A stretch of 61,684 nucleotides of DNA, taken from Acidobacteriota bacterium (lineage in GTDB: Bacteria; Acidobacteriota; Thermoanaerobaculia; Thermoanaerobaculales; Sulfomarinibacteraceae). The stretch's first letter is position 1. Each line of letters opens with the position of its first letter. The notes below the pieces were generated by a model. That model did no database searches, had not been told where the DNA came from, and was given only the letters and a program-made list of their open reading frames with translations. Where the stretch lies: NCBI GenBank assembly GCA_015493585.1, contig WGCW01000062.1, positions 1-61,684 on the forward strand. Reading direction: 5' to 3'. A program made the position numbers and the translations under genes. Below are positions 8,087 to 16,045 of this stretch, in pieces.

Positions 8087-8316
8087 GCGTTTCCGCCCAC
8101 GCTTCGAATCTTCTCGATGATCTCGCGCGCTTCGGGGAAACGTCTGCTCTGATGCTTCGAGAAGATCAGACGGCCGTTGGCGATCACGTTGAACGCACCA
8201 CTTCCGCCGCGTACGAGCGTGGCGTGCTCTCCAAGTTGCCTCTCGATCTCGGCCGCCAAACTGGAGGCCCGGGGCCGATAGCTTCACACGACACAGTATT
8301 CAATGATGATATCCAC
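8053..8316 (-). CDS. SelT/SelW/SelH (Rdx) family selenoprotein, UGA = selenocysteine
   Basis: An 87-residue thioredoxin-like Rdx protein, missed by ordinary gene calling because codon 11 (8286-8284) is TGA. Reading from the GTG at 8316, which follows AAGGAGG by three bases, gives MDIIIEYCVVUSYRPRASSL, with the Rdx redox motif C8-V-V-U11. Beyond the UGA the frame stays open and matches the family: SLAAEIERQLGE, GSGAFNVIANGRLIFSK and RRFPEAREIIEKI. A hairpin can form about 10 bases after the UGA (CGGCC with GGCCG, inner GCC/GGC stem, loop UCCAGUUU), in the place of a bacterial SECIS. Its function is probably thiol redox, by family. It implies that the genome has selA, selB, selC and selD, none of which lie here. 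The tail (SSSSSNRRR) is low complexity and overlaps the yhaM-like gene. Confidence 0.88.
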
Positions 8317-8455
8317 GATGCCTCCTTGACGCCGCCGCCGGCGGCTGGCACCAGTGTAGCGTTCCCGTGGAGGATAGGCACGGCCCGGCGGCATGACCCA
8401 CACCCCAACGGCCTGGGCGTTTGCTCCGTATTGAGCAGAGGAAGAAGAAGAGGTG

Positions 8456-9091
8456 ATGGCGAAGAACCGTCTCAAGCTCGTCGCGTCGAATCGCGGGAAC
8501 CGGGAGCCCAAGCCGATGGATGACCGGGAGCTGGCCGAGGCTGCGAAGAACGGCGACGAAGAGGCGTTTGGAGCGCTCGTCGAGCGGTACGCGGGCGGGT
8601 TACACCGTGTCGTGTCACGAATGCTCGGTGACGAGGAGGAAGCGTGGGACGTGGTCCAAATGGCATGGCTGCGGGCGTGGCAACGGCTGGGGAAATACAA
8701 CCGCCGGTGGAGCTTTTCAACGTGGGTCTACCGCATCGCCACCAACCTTGCGATCGACGTGATCCGCGCCCGGTCAAGCCGGGAGCGCGCTCATCACGAG
8801 GGGGGCTCGGTGTGGCTCCGTCCCACCCCTGCACCGGATGGCTCGGCCGCGCTGGCCAACGAACGGGAGGTCGAGCAGGTTTTGAGCCGGCTCGTCTCCT
8901 GCTTGAGCCCCCAACAACGCGCAGCCTTCATCCTGCGCGAGGTCGAGGGCCTCGACACATCGGAGGTTGCGCGGGTGCTCGGGTGCTCAGCGGCGACAAT
9001 CCGCAACCACATCTTTCATGCCCGCCGGGCGCTCAGGAGGGAGCTCGAGCAAAGGTTCCCAGAGTACCTGCCTGGAAATGGGAGGGGCTAA
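8456..9091 (+). CDS. ECF-type RNA polymerase sigma factor
   Basis: A 211-residue sigma-70 family protein with region 2 at about 25-95 (EEAFGALVERYAGGLHRVV, WDVVQMAWLRAWQRLGKY, FSTWVYRIATNLAIDVIRAR) and region 4 at about 140-195 (LSPQQRAAFILREVEGLDT, EVARVLGCSAATIRNHIFHA). No region 3, as in the ECF group. It is followed after one base by a zinc-type anti-sigma gene and then by the whole secretion/pilus operon, so it probably controls that operon. ATG at 8456 preferred over the adjoining GTG; a purine-rich GAGGAAGAAGAAGAG lies upstream. Confidence 0.93.
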   Translation: MAKNRLKLVASNRGNREPKPMDDRELAEAAKNGDEEAFGALVERYAGGLHRVVSRMLGDEEEAWDVVQMAWLRAWQRLGKYNRRWSFSTWVYRIATNLAIDVIRARSSRERAHHEGGSVWLRPTPAPDGSAALANEREVEQVLSRLVSCLSPQQRAAFILREVEGLDTSEVARVLGCSAATIRNHIFHARRALRRELEQRFPEYLPGNGRG

Positions 9092-9092
9092 C

Positions 9093-9599
9093 ATGACCTG
9101 TGATCGATTTCTGGCGCTGATTGATGCGTATCTTGCCGATCAGCTCGACGGAGCGGAACGGGATGCCTGGAGGACTCATCTGGCCGCGTGTCCGGCATGC
9201 CGGCAGCGGGCCCTTGCCAAGGAACCAGCATTGATGTTTGCCGCCCTGCCGAAACGCGAGCCAAACGCGGCGGACATTTCTGCCTGTGCCAGCGGGGTGA
9301 GAAGCCTGATCCACCGGGACAACCTTGTTCACCGGCTCCACGTCCGCAGCCGGCGGTGGTTGGCCGCTGCGGCCACCGCCGTCATCATCCTGGGCGGTGG
9401 GCTCCTGTGGCATACCACACGCAGCCCGGAACCGAACCGCACCGCAGCTCGCCCGGCAACCCCCCAGGTTCAGATCACTGCGCCAGCGCCGGAGGTTGAC
9501 GTCGAAATGCCCGGAGATCATGTGCGAGTTTACCAGTTTGCGGTCGGTGGGGACGATATGGCCGTGACCTACGTCGTCAACCCCAGCATGGAGCTCTAA
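9093..9599 (+). CDS. Zinc-finger anti-sigma factor, single-pass membrane protein
   Basis: A 168-residue protein. Residues 1-45 form an anti-sigma domain with the ZAS motif H29-x3-C33-x2-C36 (HLAACPAC). A single membrane span lies at about 91-108 (AAAATAVIILGGGLLW). The C-terminal 55 residues, proline-rich at first, would be periplasmic and could sense an envelope signal. Start ATG at 9093 follows GGAGGGG and is one base after the sigma stop. The arrangement is a classic ECF/anti-sigma pair; the inducing signal is unknown. Confidence 0.88.
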   Translation: MTCDRFLALIDAYLADQLDGAERDAWRTHLAACPACRQRALAKEPALMFAALPKREPNAADISACASGVRSLIHRDNLVHRLHVRSRRWLAAAATAVIILGGGLLWHTTRSPEPNRTAARPATPQVQITAPAPEVDVEMPGDHVRVYQFAVGGDDMAVTYVVNPSMEL

Positions 9600-9602
9600 A
9601 AG

Positions 9603-10436
9603 ATGCGCCGTTTCTTTGTCGCCATTCTGTTTCCACTCCTCTTGGGTATTGTGCCCATCTCTCAGGCCGCTTCGACATCGGTCGTGCGGACCTTCCACCT
9701 CAAGCACCGCTCCGTCGGCGAGGTCAGCCAGGTCGTCCAGGGCCTGCTCTCTGCTCAGGGAAGTCTGACGGTTCATCCACGCAGTGGAGTCCTCACGGTT
9801 CAGGACACACCGGGGACGGTCCGTATGATCACCGAGATACTCAAGGAGATCGACGTCACGCCTCCGGTCTACCGCGTTGAGGTTCGACTGCTGGAGGCGA
9901 CCAACCATCCCAGGCGGGACGGCACCGCCCAGCCCGCACTCGATCCGAGGATCGTCCGGATGTTCCACTTCAAGGCTTACCGGCTCCTCGCGCGAACCAC
10001 TCTCGAATGGGATCAGCCGGGCCCAATTTCGGCTGACCTTGGCGGCGGCTACCAGCTCCGTGCACGGGCCCTGGCCAGACGCTTGGGCAATGGCACCCCA
10101 GTGACCCTCCAGGTCAAGACGGGCCCAGGCAAACCCAAAGTTAAAGCGGCAACCCCGATTCCTGCACTTGGTGCCAACGACCTGCTGATGGCGTGGAAGC
10201 TCGGTGGCCGCAATCTGCTGCGTTCGCTGCTGCATGTTCACCGGGTCGTGCTCGAAAACCTCAGTTTGACGGCACGGAAGGGGCGATCTGGGGGCTCGAC
10301 AGAAGTGCTGCGGAGTAACGTGGTCCTCTCGCCCTCGCAACGAATCGTTCTTGCTGCAAGCCCGGATGAGCATAGTCAGAAGGCGTTGATCCTCCTATTG
10401 AGGGCACTTCCGGTTCGTCAGGGAGCGGCGCACTAA
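9603..10436 (+). CDS. Exported secretin N-domain-like protein
   Basis: A 277-residue protein with a signal peptide (MRRFFVAILFPLLLGIVPISQA). Residues about 30-85 resemble the secretin short N domain: TFHLKHRSVGEVSQVVQGLL, then SLTVHPRSGVLTVQDTP and MITEILKEID, which match the repeat that packs in the periplasmic ring of GspD/PilQ. The remainder (about 90-277) is not recognised and lacks a secretin pore domain. It sits between the anti-sigma factor and gspF and overlaps gspF (TAATG). It may be an accessory ring or pilotin-like part of the secretion machine, but that is inference. Confidence 0.7.
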   Translation: MRRFFVAILFPLLLGIVPISQAASTSVVRTFHLKHRSVGEVSQVVQGLLSAQGSLTVHPRSGVLTVQDTPGTVRMITEILKEIDVTPPVYRVEVRLLEATNHPRRDGTAQPALDPRIVRMFHFKAYRLLARTTLEWDQPGPISADLGGGYQLRARALARRLGNGTPVTLQVKTGPGKPKVKAATPIPALGANDLLMAWKLGGRNLLRSLLHVHRVVLENLSLTARKGRSGGSTEVLRSNVVLSPSQRIVLAASPDEHSQKALILLLRALPVRQGAAH

Positions 10437-11644
10437 TGCCGGAATTCGTCTGCCGGCTTGGGACGCCGGATGGATCGGTGGTGCAGCAGCGGCGGATTGC
10501 GCTGTCCGCCGAAGCGCTCAGGCGCGAACTGGAGACCGAGGGATTCCACATCTTCTCGATCGAGGCGCCGCGGCTGCGGTTGCACCTGCCGTTTTTCGGC
10601 AGGCGGGAAAAGGTACCTAGTCAGGACTTCATGATCTTTAACACGCAGCTGAGGACGCTGGTACGTGCTGGCTTGCCGCTTGCGCAGTCGCTTGAGCTCC
10701 TCGCCGAGCAACAGACGAATCCGCATTTCAAAGCTGTGTTGAACAAGGTGTATCAGCAGGTGACAACGGGGGTTTCGCTCTCGGACGCCTTCCGCTCGAT
10801 GGGCGATGCGTTCCCCGCCCTGTACGCGAATACGCTTCGCGCGGGGGAACGTTCGGGAGATCTCGACGGCATGCTCGAGCGGTTTACCTCCTACCAGAAG
10901 CTGATGGAGTCGGCCCGGAAGAAGATCGTCGGCGCGCTAACCTATCCGGCCGTGTTGATTGTGCTTGCCATTGGTCTCGTATTTCTCCTGATGACGTACG
11001 TGATTCCGAACTTCACCGATTTCTACGCGCAGATGGGTGCGGAGCTTCCACTGCCAACGCGGATCATCATCACGATTGCAAACGTCATGCATGACGATAT
11101 CCTCTTTATCGCCGGCGGCATCATTGGAATCATCTGGGGCGCGCGCCTGTGGGCCCGGACACCGCGCGGACGCCGGACGCTCGACCGGTTCAAGCTCAAG
11201 ATCCCAATCGTTGGGCGGCTCGCGCACATGTTTGCACTTTCACAGTTCACAAGGTCGCTCGGCGTGATGCTCGCGGGCGGGCTCCCAATGGTGCCCGCGC
11301 TCGAAACCGCGTCGACATCGGTCAGCAATGGGTACGTTTCTGAACGTCTCCTCAGCTGCGTTCCTGAGGTCCGCGAGGGACAATCATTATCGGACTCGAT
11401 TGAGAAGACCGGCCTGGCCCCGGCACTCGCCCTGGCAATGATGCGTGTGGGAGAATCGACGGGCGCTTTGGCCGAGATGTTGACCAACACCTCGGAGTTC
11501 ATCGATGAGGAGATTGACTTTCTCCTCAATCGGGTGGTTACCCTGATGGAGCCGGCGGTGCTGGTGTTCATGGGCGTCGTGGTGGCGGGGTTGCTGCTGG
11601 CGGTTTATTATCCGCTCTTGACCCTGGTGACCCGGATGCGTTGA
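10436..11644 (+). CDS. gspF: Type II secretion/type IV pilus inner-membrane platform protein GspF/PilC
   Basis: A 402-residue polytopic protein with the family's duplicated domain: one at about 60-190 (FNTQLRTLVRAGLPLAQSLE) and one at about 265-390 (FTRSLGVMLAGGLPMVPALE). Membrane spans lie near 168-190, 215-235 and 370-392 (AVLVFMGVVVAGLLLAVYY). It couples the GspE ATPase to pseudopilin assembly. The ATG overlaps the previous stop by one base. Length is normal for the family. Confidence 0.95.
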   Translation: MPEFVCRLGTPDGSVVQQRRIALSAEALRRELETEGFHIFSIEAPRLRLHLPFFGRREKVPSQDFMIFNTQLRTLVRAGLPLAQSLELLAEQQTNPHFKAVLNKVYQQVTTGVSLSDAFRSMGDAFPALYANTLRAGERSGDLDGMLERFTSYQKLMESARKKIVGALTYPAVLIVLAIGLVFLLMTYVIPNFTDFYAQMGAELPLPTRIIITIANVMHDDILFIAGGIIGIIWGARLWARTPRGRRTLDRFKLKIPIVGRLAHMFALSQFTRSLGVMLAGGLPMVPALETASTSVSNGYVSERLLSCVPEVREGQSLSDSIEKTGLAPALALAMMRVGESTGALAEMLTNTSEFIDEEIDFLLNRVVTLMEPAVLVFMGVVVAGLLLAVYYPLLTLVTRMR

Positions 11645-11653
11645 GGGAGCAAC

Positions 11654-13297
11654 ATGACTGACGATCAAGATCTTGAAAACGCTGTCGCCATGCTGCGGTC
11701 GGAGACCGCCATCCACGAGGACAATGATCTCGCGGCGGCCGAGGAGCTGGCGCGCAAGATAGGTCTGCCGTTCGATCCGCTCGACGAATTTCACGTCGAT
11801 CCCGATCTTTTCAGAACGATCCCGGTCGAGACGATGCTGCGATACCAGTTCGTTCCAATACGGGAAACCGGAGGCGTGCTGCAAGTCGTCATGGCCGATC
11901 CATCGGACGTCGTGATGGTGAACGAGCTCGAAATGATCCTCGCGCGTCCCCTCGAGCTCTCCGTCGGGCCAGCCCACCGGATCTCCGATATCCTCGAAAA
12001 GTCGGAGTCAACCCAACGCGTCCTCGACGAGGCAACCGAAGGATTCCGGATGCAGCTCGTGCAGGAGGCGGAGGACGGCGAGGAGGTCCTCTCGATCGAC
12101 CGCATTACGGCGGACGCGTCCCCCATGATCCGGCTGGTCGATTCGATTCTTTTCAACGCGATTCAACGCCGTGCCTCGGATATTCATATCGAAACCCGGG
12201 ACCGTGAGGTCGTGGTCAAGTACCGGATCGATGGCGTGCTCTACCAGGCGATGGAGCCGATCGACAAGCGGCATCATTCGACGATCATCAGCCGAATCAA
12301 GGTGATGTCCGAGCTCGATATCGCCGAAAAACGGATCCCGCAGGATGGCCGCTTCAAGGTCAGGTTCTCGGGCAGAACGATCGATTTTCGCGTCTCGATC
12401 ATGCCGACCGTTCACGGGGAAGACGCGGTGATCAGAATCCTCGACAAGGAATCGGCCAACGCGGAGTTCAAGACGCTCAGTCTCGACGTCCTCGGCTTCG
12501 ACGAGGAGACCAAGCGTCAGCTGCGAAAGTTCATCCGTGAGCCGTACGGCATGGTCCTCGTGACGGGTCCGACCGGCTCGGGAAAAACCACGACGCTGTA
12601 CGCCTGCCTGTCCGAAATCGTCAGCTCCGAGGACAAGATCATCACGATCGAGGATCCTGTCGAGTACCAGCTCCGTGGCATCACGCAGATCCCCGTCAAT
12701 GAAAAGAAAGGGCTGACTTTCGCGCGAGGGCTGCGTTCCATCCTGCGGCACGACCCGGACAAGATCATGGTCGGCGAGATCCGGGACACCGAGACGGCAC
12801 AGATCGCAGTCCAGTCAGCCCTGACCGGCCACCTCGTGTTCACGACCGTGCACGCCAACAACGTCGTCGACGTGCTAGGCCGCTTCCTCAACATGAAGGT
12901 CGATCTCTACAACTTCGTCTCGGCGCTCAACTGTGTCCTGGCGCAACGCCTCGTCCGGAAGATCTGCACCCACTGTAAACGTCCGGTTCATGTGTCTCCC
13001 GAGCTGTTGGAAGAATCCGGGCTCGAGCCTGACCAGTATGCCGACTTCACCTTCTATGAAGGTGCAGGTTGCGTCGAGTGCAACGGTACGGGGTTTCTGG
13101 GACGGTGCGCCATCTCGGAGCTCTTGAACCTGTCCGATAACATCCGCGAGCTGATCATGCAGCGCCGTTCGGCGGCAGAGATCAAACGTGCCGCCAAGGC
13201 TGAGGGGATGCGCTTCCTCAGAGAAATCGCTCTGCAGAAGGTGTTCGCTGGAGAAACGACCCTACGCGAGGTCAACAAGGTGACATTCGTCGAATGA
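11654..13297 (+). CDS. gspE: Type II secretion/type IV pilus assembly ATPase GspE/PilB
   Basis: A 547-residue AAA-type secretion ATPase. The N-terminal MshEN-like domain spans about 30-150. Walker A GPTGSGKT is at about 305-312, followed by the Asp box (EDPVEYQL), Walker B (ILRHDPDKIMVGEIRD) and the His box (TGHLVFTTVHANN). A tetracysteine zinc motif, C438/C441 and C473/C476, identifies an extension ATPase rather than a retraction ATPase. It powers pseudopilus or pilus growth. It starts nine bases after gspF with a GGGAG site and overlaps pilM by four bases. Confidence 0.96.
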   Translation: MTDDQDLENAVAMLRSETAIHEDNDLAAAEELARKIGLPFDPLDEFHVDPDLFRTIPVETMLRYQFVPIRETGGVLQVVMADPSDVVMVNELEMILARPLELSVGPAHRISDILEKSESTQRVLDEATEGFRMQLVQEAEDGEEVLSIDRITADASPMIRLVDSILFNAIQRRASDIHIETRDREVVVKYRIDGVLYQAMEPIDKRHHSTIISRIKVMSELDIAEKRIPQDGRFKVRFSGRTIDFRVSIMPTVHGEDAVIRILDKESANAEFKTLSLDVLGFDEETKRQLRKFIREPYGMVLVTGPTGSGKTTTLYACLSEIVSSEDKIITIEDPVEYQLRGITQIPVNEKKGLTFARGLRSILRHDPDKIMVGEIRDTETAQIAVQSALTGHLVFTTVHANNVVDVLGRFLNMKVDLYNFVSALNCVLAQRLVRKICTHCKRPVHVSPELLEESGLEPDQYADFTFYEGAGCVECNGTGFLGRCAISELLNLSDNIRELIMQRRSAAEIKRAAKAEGMRFLREIALQKVFAGETTLREVNKVTFVE

Positions 13298-14202
13298 AAT
13301 TGGAACGTTTTTTCACGACGCCTCCCCCACCGGCAGCCTGGTCGCTTGCCGAGGATGGCATGGTGGTGCTGCACCGGGAAAAGAAAGGAGAGGAGCTGTG
13401 CGCGGGCGCCTTTCTCGAGCCGGGCGTGCTCGGCGTCGGCCCCGCCGGCCTGCAGAGCGTCGACCGGAACCGGTTGGGGCCCGTGCTGGCCAGCCTCCAG
13501 GAGCAGGTGCACGGGGTGCGCCGCCCCACAGTGATCGTGCCCACCGGCTGGGTCCGCGCCAATCTGCTCGAGCTCGAGACAGTGCCACGCCGCCGCGCCG
13601 ACCTTGACGAGGTCGTCAGGTGGCGGTTGAAGAAGGTGTTGCCGGTTCGGCCGGAGGAGCTCAGGTTCGATCTTGTCCAGATCGGCTCTGACCGCGAGGG
13701 GTCGAGACTGGTGTGCGTCTCGGGGCTCGAACGGGCCTATGCCGCGCTGGAAGCAGCGTTCGAGGACGCCGGGATGCAGCCGGCGATCGTGACACCCCGT
13801 GTCTTCGCCATTTCCGCTGTGGCCCCTCCCTCTTTAGAAACGGTCATGATCGTCCATCTCGATCGGACCGTGCTTTCAGTGCTGGTGATCCGGAAGGGGC
13901 GGATCGAGCTGCTTCGAACCAAGTGGCTCCCACAGAGCCGGCCGCTCGAACAAATCATCACCGGGGAGCTCAACCTGACGTTACTGTACCTGCGCGAGCG
14001 GCTCGAAATCGGTGGTGAAATCTGGATCGTGTGTGCCGCCGAGGGGGGCATGGAACCGGATACCATCGAAAACTGGATCCTCGAACAGGACATGCTCGAG
14101 CGACTTCCGGATCTGCCATCTCCGGCGTGTCCGGAACGGGAGAACCTCGACGTCAGCTTACTGCCACCGGCATTGGCGATGGTTCGTGGAGATCGCGTAT
14201 GA
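13294..14202 (+). CDS. pilM: PilM/GspL-like actin-fold assembly protein
   Basis: A 302-residue cytoplasmic protein resembling PilM: WSLAEDGMVVL near the N terminus, an SSRF-like middle, RRRADLDEVVRWRLKKVLPV and a diverged actin fold with MIVHLDRTVLSVLVIRKG. PilM with PilN and PilO forms the inner-membrane assembly platform. Motifs for nucleotide binding are weak, as in GspL-like members. It overlaps gspE (ATGA) and pilN (ATGA). The call rests partly on position in the cluster. Confidence 0.8.
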   Translation: MKLERFFTTPPPPAAWSLAEDGMVVLHREKKGEELCAGAFLEPGVLGVGPAGLQSVDRNRLGPVLASLQEQVHGVRRPTVIVPTGWVRANLLELETVPRRRADLDEVVRWRLKKVLPVRPEELRFDLVQIGSDREGSRLVCVSGLERAYAALEAAFEDAGMQPAIVTPRVFAISAVAPPSLETVMIVHLDRTVLSVLVIRKGRIELLRTKWLPQSRPLEQIITGELNLTLLYLRERLEIGGEIWIVCAAEGGMEPDTIENWILEQDMLERLPDLPSPACPERENLDVSLLPPALAMVRGDRV

Positions 14203-14771
14203 CAATCCCGAACCTCGCTTCCCGCCCGTTCATGAATACCCGGCCCGTTTGGTGGTTGACGGCCGTCGCCAGCGCGTTGGCCGTCTTCCTGCTGGCCGTC
14301 GATGTGCACCTCTACTATTCCGGGAGCCGAAAGCTCGACGAGCTCCTCGCGCAACGCGACCGGCTCGTCACGAGGCAGAGCGAGCTCGACCGGAGGGTCC
14401 GGCGCGATGTTGCCAGCTTGTCGAAGGTCCCGTGGAAGGCACTCAACGCAAGGGTCTCGCGGCTGAATGGAATTCTCGGTGGTCACGCATTCTCGTGGCT
14501 CAAGCTCCTCGACGATCTTGGACGGGTCCTCCCACGGCAAGTCAGGCTCTACCAGGTGTCCCCATCGGTCACCAAGGAGGGCTTTCAGCTAGGCCTCCGC
14601 GGCACCGCCAAGACGCGCGCCGCCATGATCCAGATGCTGGAAAACATGATCGCCGATCCTCACTTTTTCAACCCGCTCCCCCGTTCCGAAAGCACACCGG
14701 AAGCCTCGAAGAGTGCCGGATACGAGTTCATGCTTCGCGTCGGGTACCGGAGCCGGGAGGCCACACAATGA
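14199..14771 (+). CDS. pilN: PilN-like assembly protein
   Basis: A 190-residue single-span protein. NLASRPFMNTRPVW resembles the conserved N-terminal peptide by which PilN docks on PilM. One membrane helix is at about 18-39 (WLTAVASALAVFLLAVDVHL), then a coiled-coil segment (YYSGSRKLDELLAQRDRLV) and a ferredoxin-like periplasmic domain (DLGRVLPRQVRLYQVSPS, LRGTAKTRAAMIQMLENMI). The ATG at 14199 overlaps the pilM stop. Confidence 0.85.
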   Translation: MTIPNLASRPFMNTRPVWWLTAVASALAVFLLAVDVHLYYSGSRKLDELLAQRDRLVTRQSELDRRVRRDVASLSKVPWKALNARVSRLNGILGGHAFSWLKLLDDLGRVLPRQVRLYQVSPSVTKEGFQLGLRGTAKTRAAMIQMLENMIADPHFFNPLPRSESTPEASKSAGYEFMLRVGYRSREATQ

Positions 14772-15412
14772 GAGCCCGTAGCGTTGCCTGGTGGGCGCTC
14801 TGGCCGGTATGGGTCCCGGCCGTGGCGGTCCTTGCCGCCTCGCTGGCCGGCTATGTCTGGCTGAACGGCACAAACGTGGGTCGGCAGGCACAGGTCCAGA
14901 AGGAAGTCACCCAGCTCAAGGCACGGGTCGCTCATCTCGAAGCGCTCGACCGGGAGGCCTCTTCGAACCGGGCCGCCATGGTCAAGCTCGACCACGACCT
15001 GCACTCGGTCTATGGCTCGATCTTCGGCTCCCTCTCCGAGCGGCTCCCTGGAATCCTCAAGGCGATCGGATCATCCACACAAAAGGCGGGGCTCTTCCCA
15101 GAGAGGTACTCGTACAACGCAAAACGTGACGAGAAGCTCGATCTCGTCCGTTTCGGAATCCGATTTTCCGTGTCCGGCAATTACGTGCAGATCCGGAAGC
15201 TGCTGGCGGCGCTCCAGGCGAGCCCCGAGTTTTTCATCGTGGACCAGCTCCGTCTCGGCGGGGAAGCAGGAACGATGACCAATCAACTCAAGATCTCGAT
15301 CCACCTCAGCACCTACCTCGCCAAAGCTGACGAAATGCTCCTGAAAAGGCTAACCGGAGGGTTTGACCAGACGCCCTCAAAGGGCCGTAGCCAAAGGAGA
15401 ACCGGATCATGA
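14768..15412 (+). CDS. pilO: PilO-like assembly protein
   Basis: A 214-residue protein with one N-terminal membrane helix (about 8-33), a short coiled coil (VQKEVTQLKARVAHLEALDR) and a ferredoxin-like domain with RFGIRFSVSGNYVQIRKLLA and SPEFFIVDQLRL, the usual PilO pattern. It pairs with PilN in the periplasm. The ATG overlaps the pilN stop (ATGA). The C-terminal tail (KGRSQRRTGS) is basic and short. Confidence 0.85.
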   Translation: MRARSVAWWALWPVWVPAVAVLAASLAGYVWLNGTNVGRQAQVQKEVTQLKARVAHLEALDREASSNRAAMVKLDHDLHSVYGSIFGSLSERLPGILKAIGSSTQKAGLFPERYSYNAKRDEKLDLVRFGIRFSVSGNYVQIRKLLAALQASPEFFIVDQLRLGGEAGTMTNQLKISIHLSTYLAKADEMLLKRLTGGFDQTPSKGRSQRRTGS

Positions 15413-15472
15413 GGAGGGTCAGGATGCAGCCCGTGCCGCAGGAGCGTCCACCGGCCGCTGACGGAGGGTGCC

Positions 15473-16045
15473 GTGGATAAGGCTGAACGAAACCGGTTGA
15501 CCGTGCTCCTTGTCATCCTTGCAGCCGTACTGCTGATCTGGGTGATCGTCCAGCACCGGAGCGGTACCGGCGCTCACGGTGCCGGAAGCGCGGGCGAGGT
15601 CGCCTATGCGGCGGGAACCGTTCCGGCGCTAGATCTTGCGGCGCTGACACCGTTGCCGGAAACAAGCGCCAAGTTCCAACGCAATCCGTTCACCTTCGGC
15701 CGGCCCCCAACACCAACGCCGAATTTGACGCCGCGGCCAACGCTGCCGCCGCGGCCGACGCGCAGGCCCTGGCCCACCCCAACGCCATATGTCGTTCACA
15801 CAAAGGATGGCCGGACGCTGGGTCCACCCCCACGATTTACAGCGCAGTACATCGGGTATTTTGGACCGTCCAACTTGCCCATCGCCGTTTTCAAAGAGAA
15901 AAACCAGATCGAGATTGCCCCGCAGGGGGGCGTTCTCAACGATGTCTTCTTGATTCGAAAGGTCGGCTATGACTCGGTGGAGATCGGGTATGTCGGCTAT
16001 CCGGAGGAGGTCACGAAGCGTGTACCGCTTGCAGCCAAGAAATAG
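15473..16045 (+). CDS. PilP/GspC-like inner-membrane linker protein
   Basis: A 190-residue protein with one membrane span (about 9-27) and a periplasmic part. QRNPFTF echoes the (R)DPF motif of PilP/GspC, a Pro/Thr-rich linker follows (about 77-105), and the C-terminal domain (FTAQYIGYFGPS, PQGGVLNDVFLIRKVGYDSV) resembles the homology region that contacts the secretin. The GTG start is supported by GGAGGG five bases upstream. It lies directly before the secretin gene and overlaps its preferred start. Confidence 0.75.
   Translation: MDKAERNRLTVLLVILAAVLLIWVIVQHRSGTGAHGAGSAGEVAYAAGTVPALDLAALTPLPETSAKFQRNPFTFGRPPTPTPNLTPRPTLPPRPTRRPWPTPTPYVVHTKDGRTLGPPPRFTAQYIGYFGPSNLPIAVFKEKNQIEIAPQGGVLNDVFLIRKVGYDSVEIGYVGYPEEVTKRVPLAAKK

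Noticed and set aside
8284-8700. Long minus-strand frame across the sigma factor start
   Set aside because: Shadow of the sigma gene; only its last codons, before the UGA, belong to the selenoprotein, whose own GTG start is at 8316.
15409-15480. 22-codon frame between pilO and the PilP/GspC gene
   Set aside because: Too short and overlapping the start of the next gene, whose GGAGGG site lies within it; at most a translational-coupling leader.
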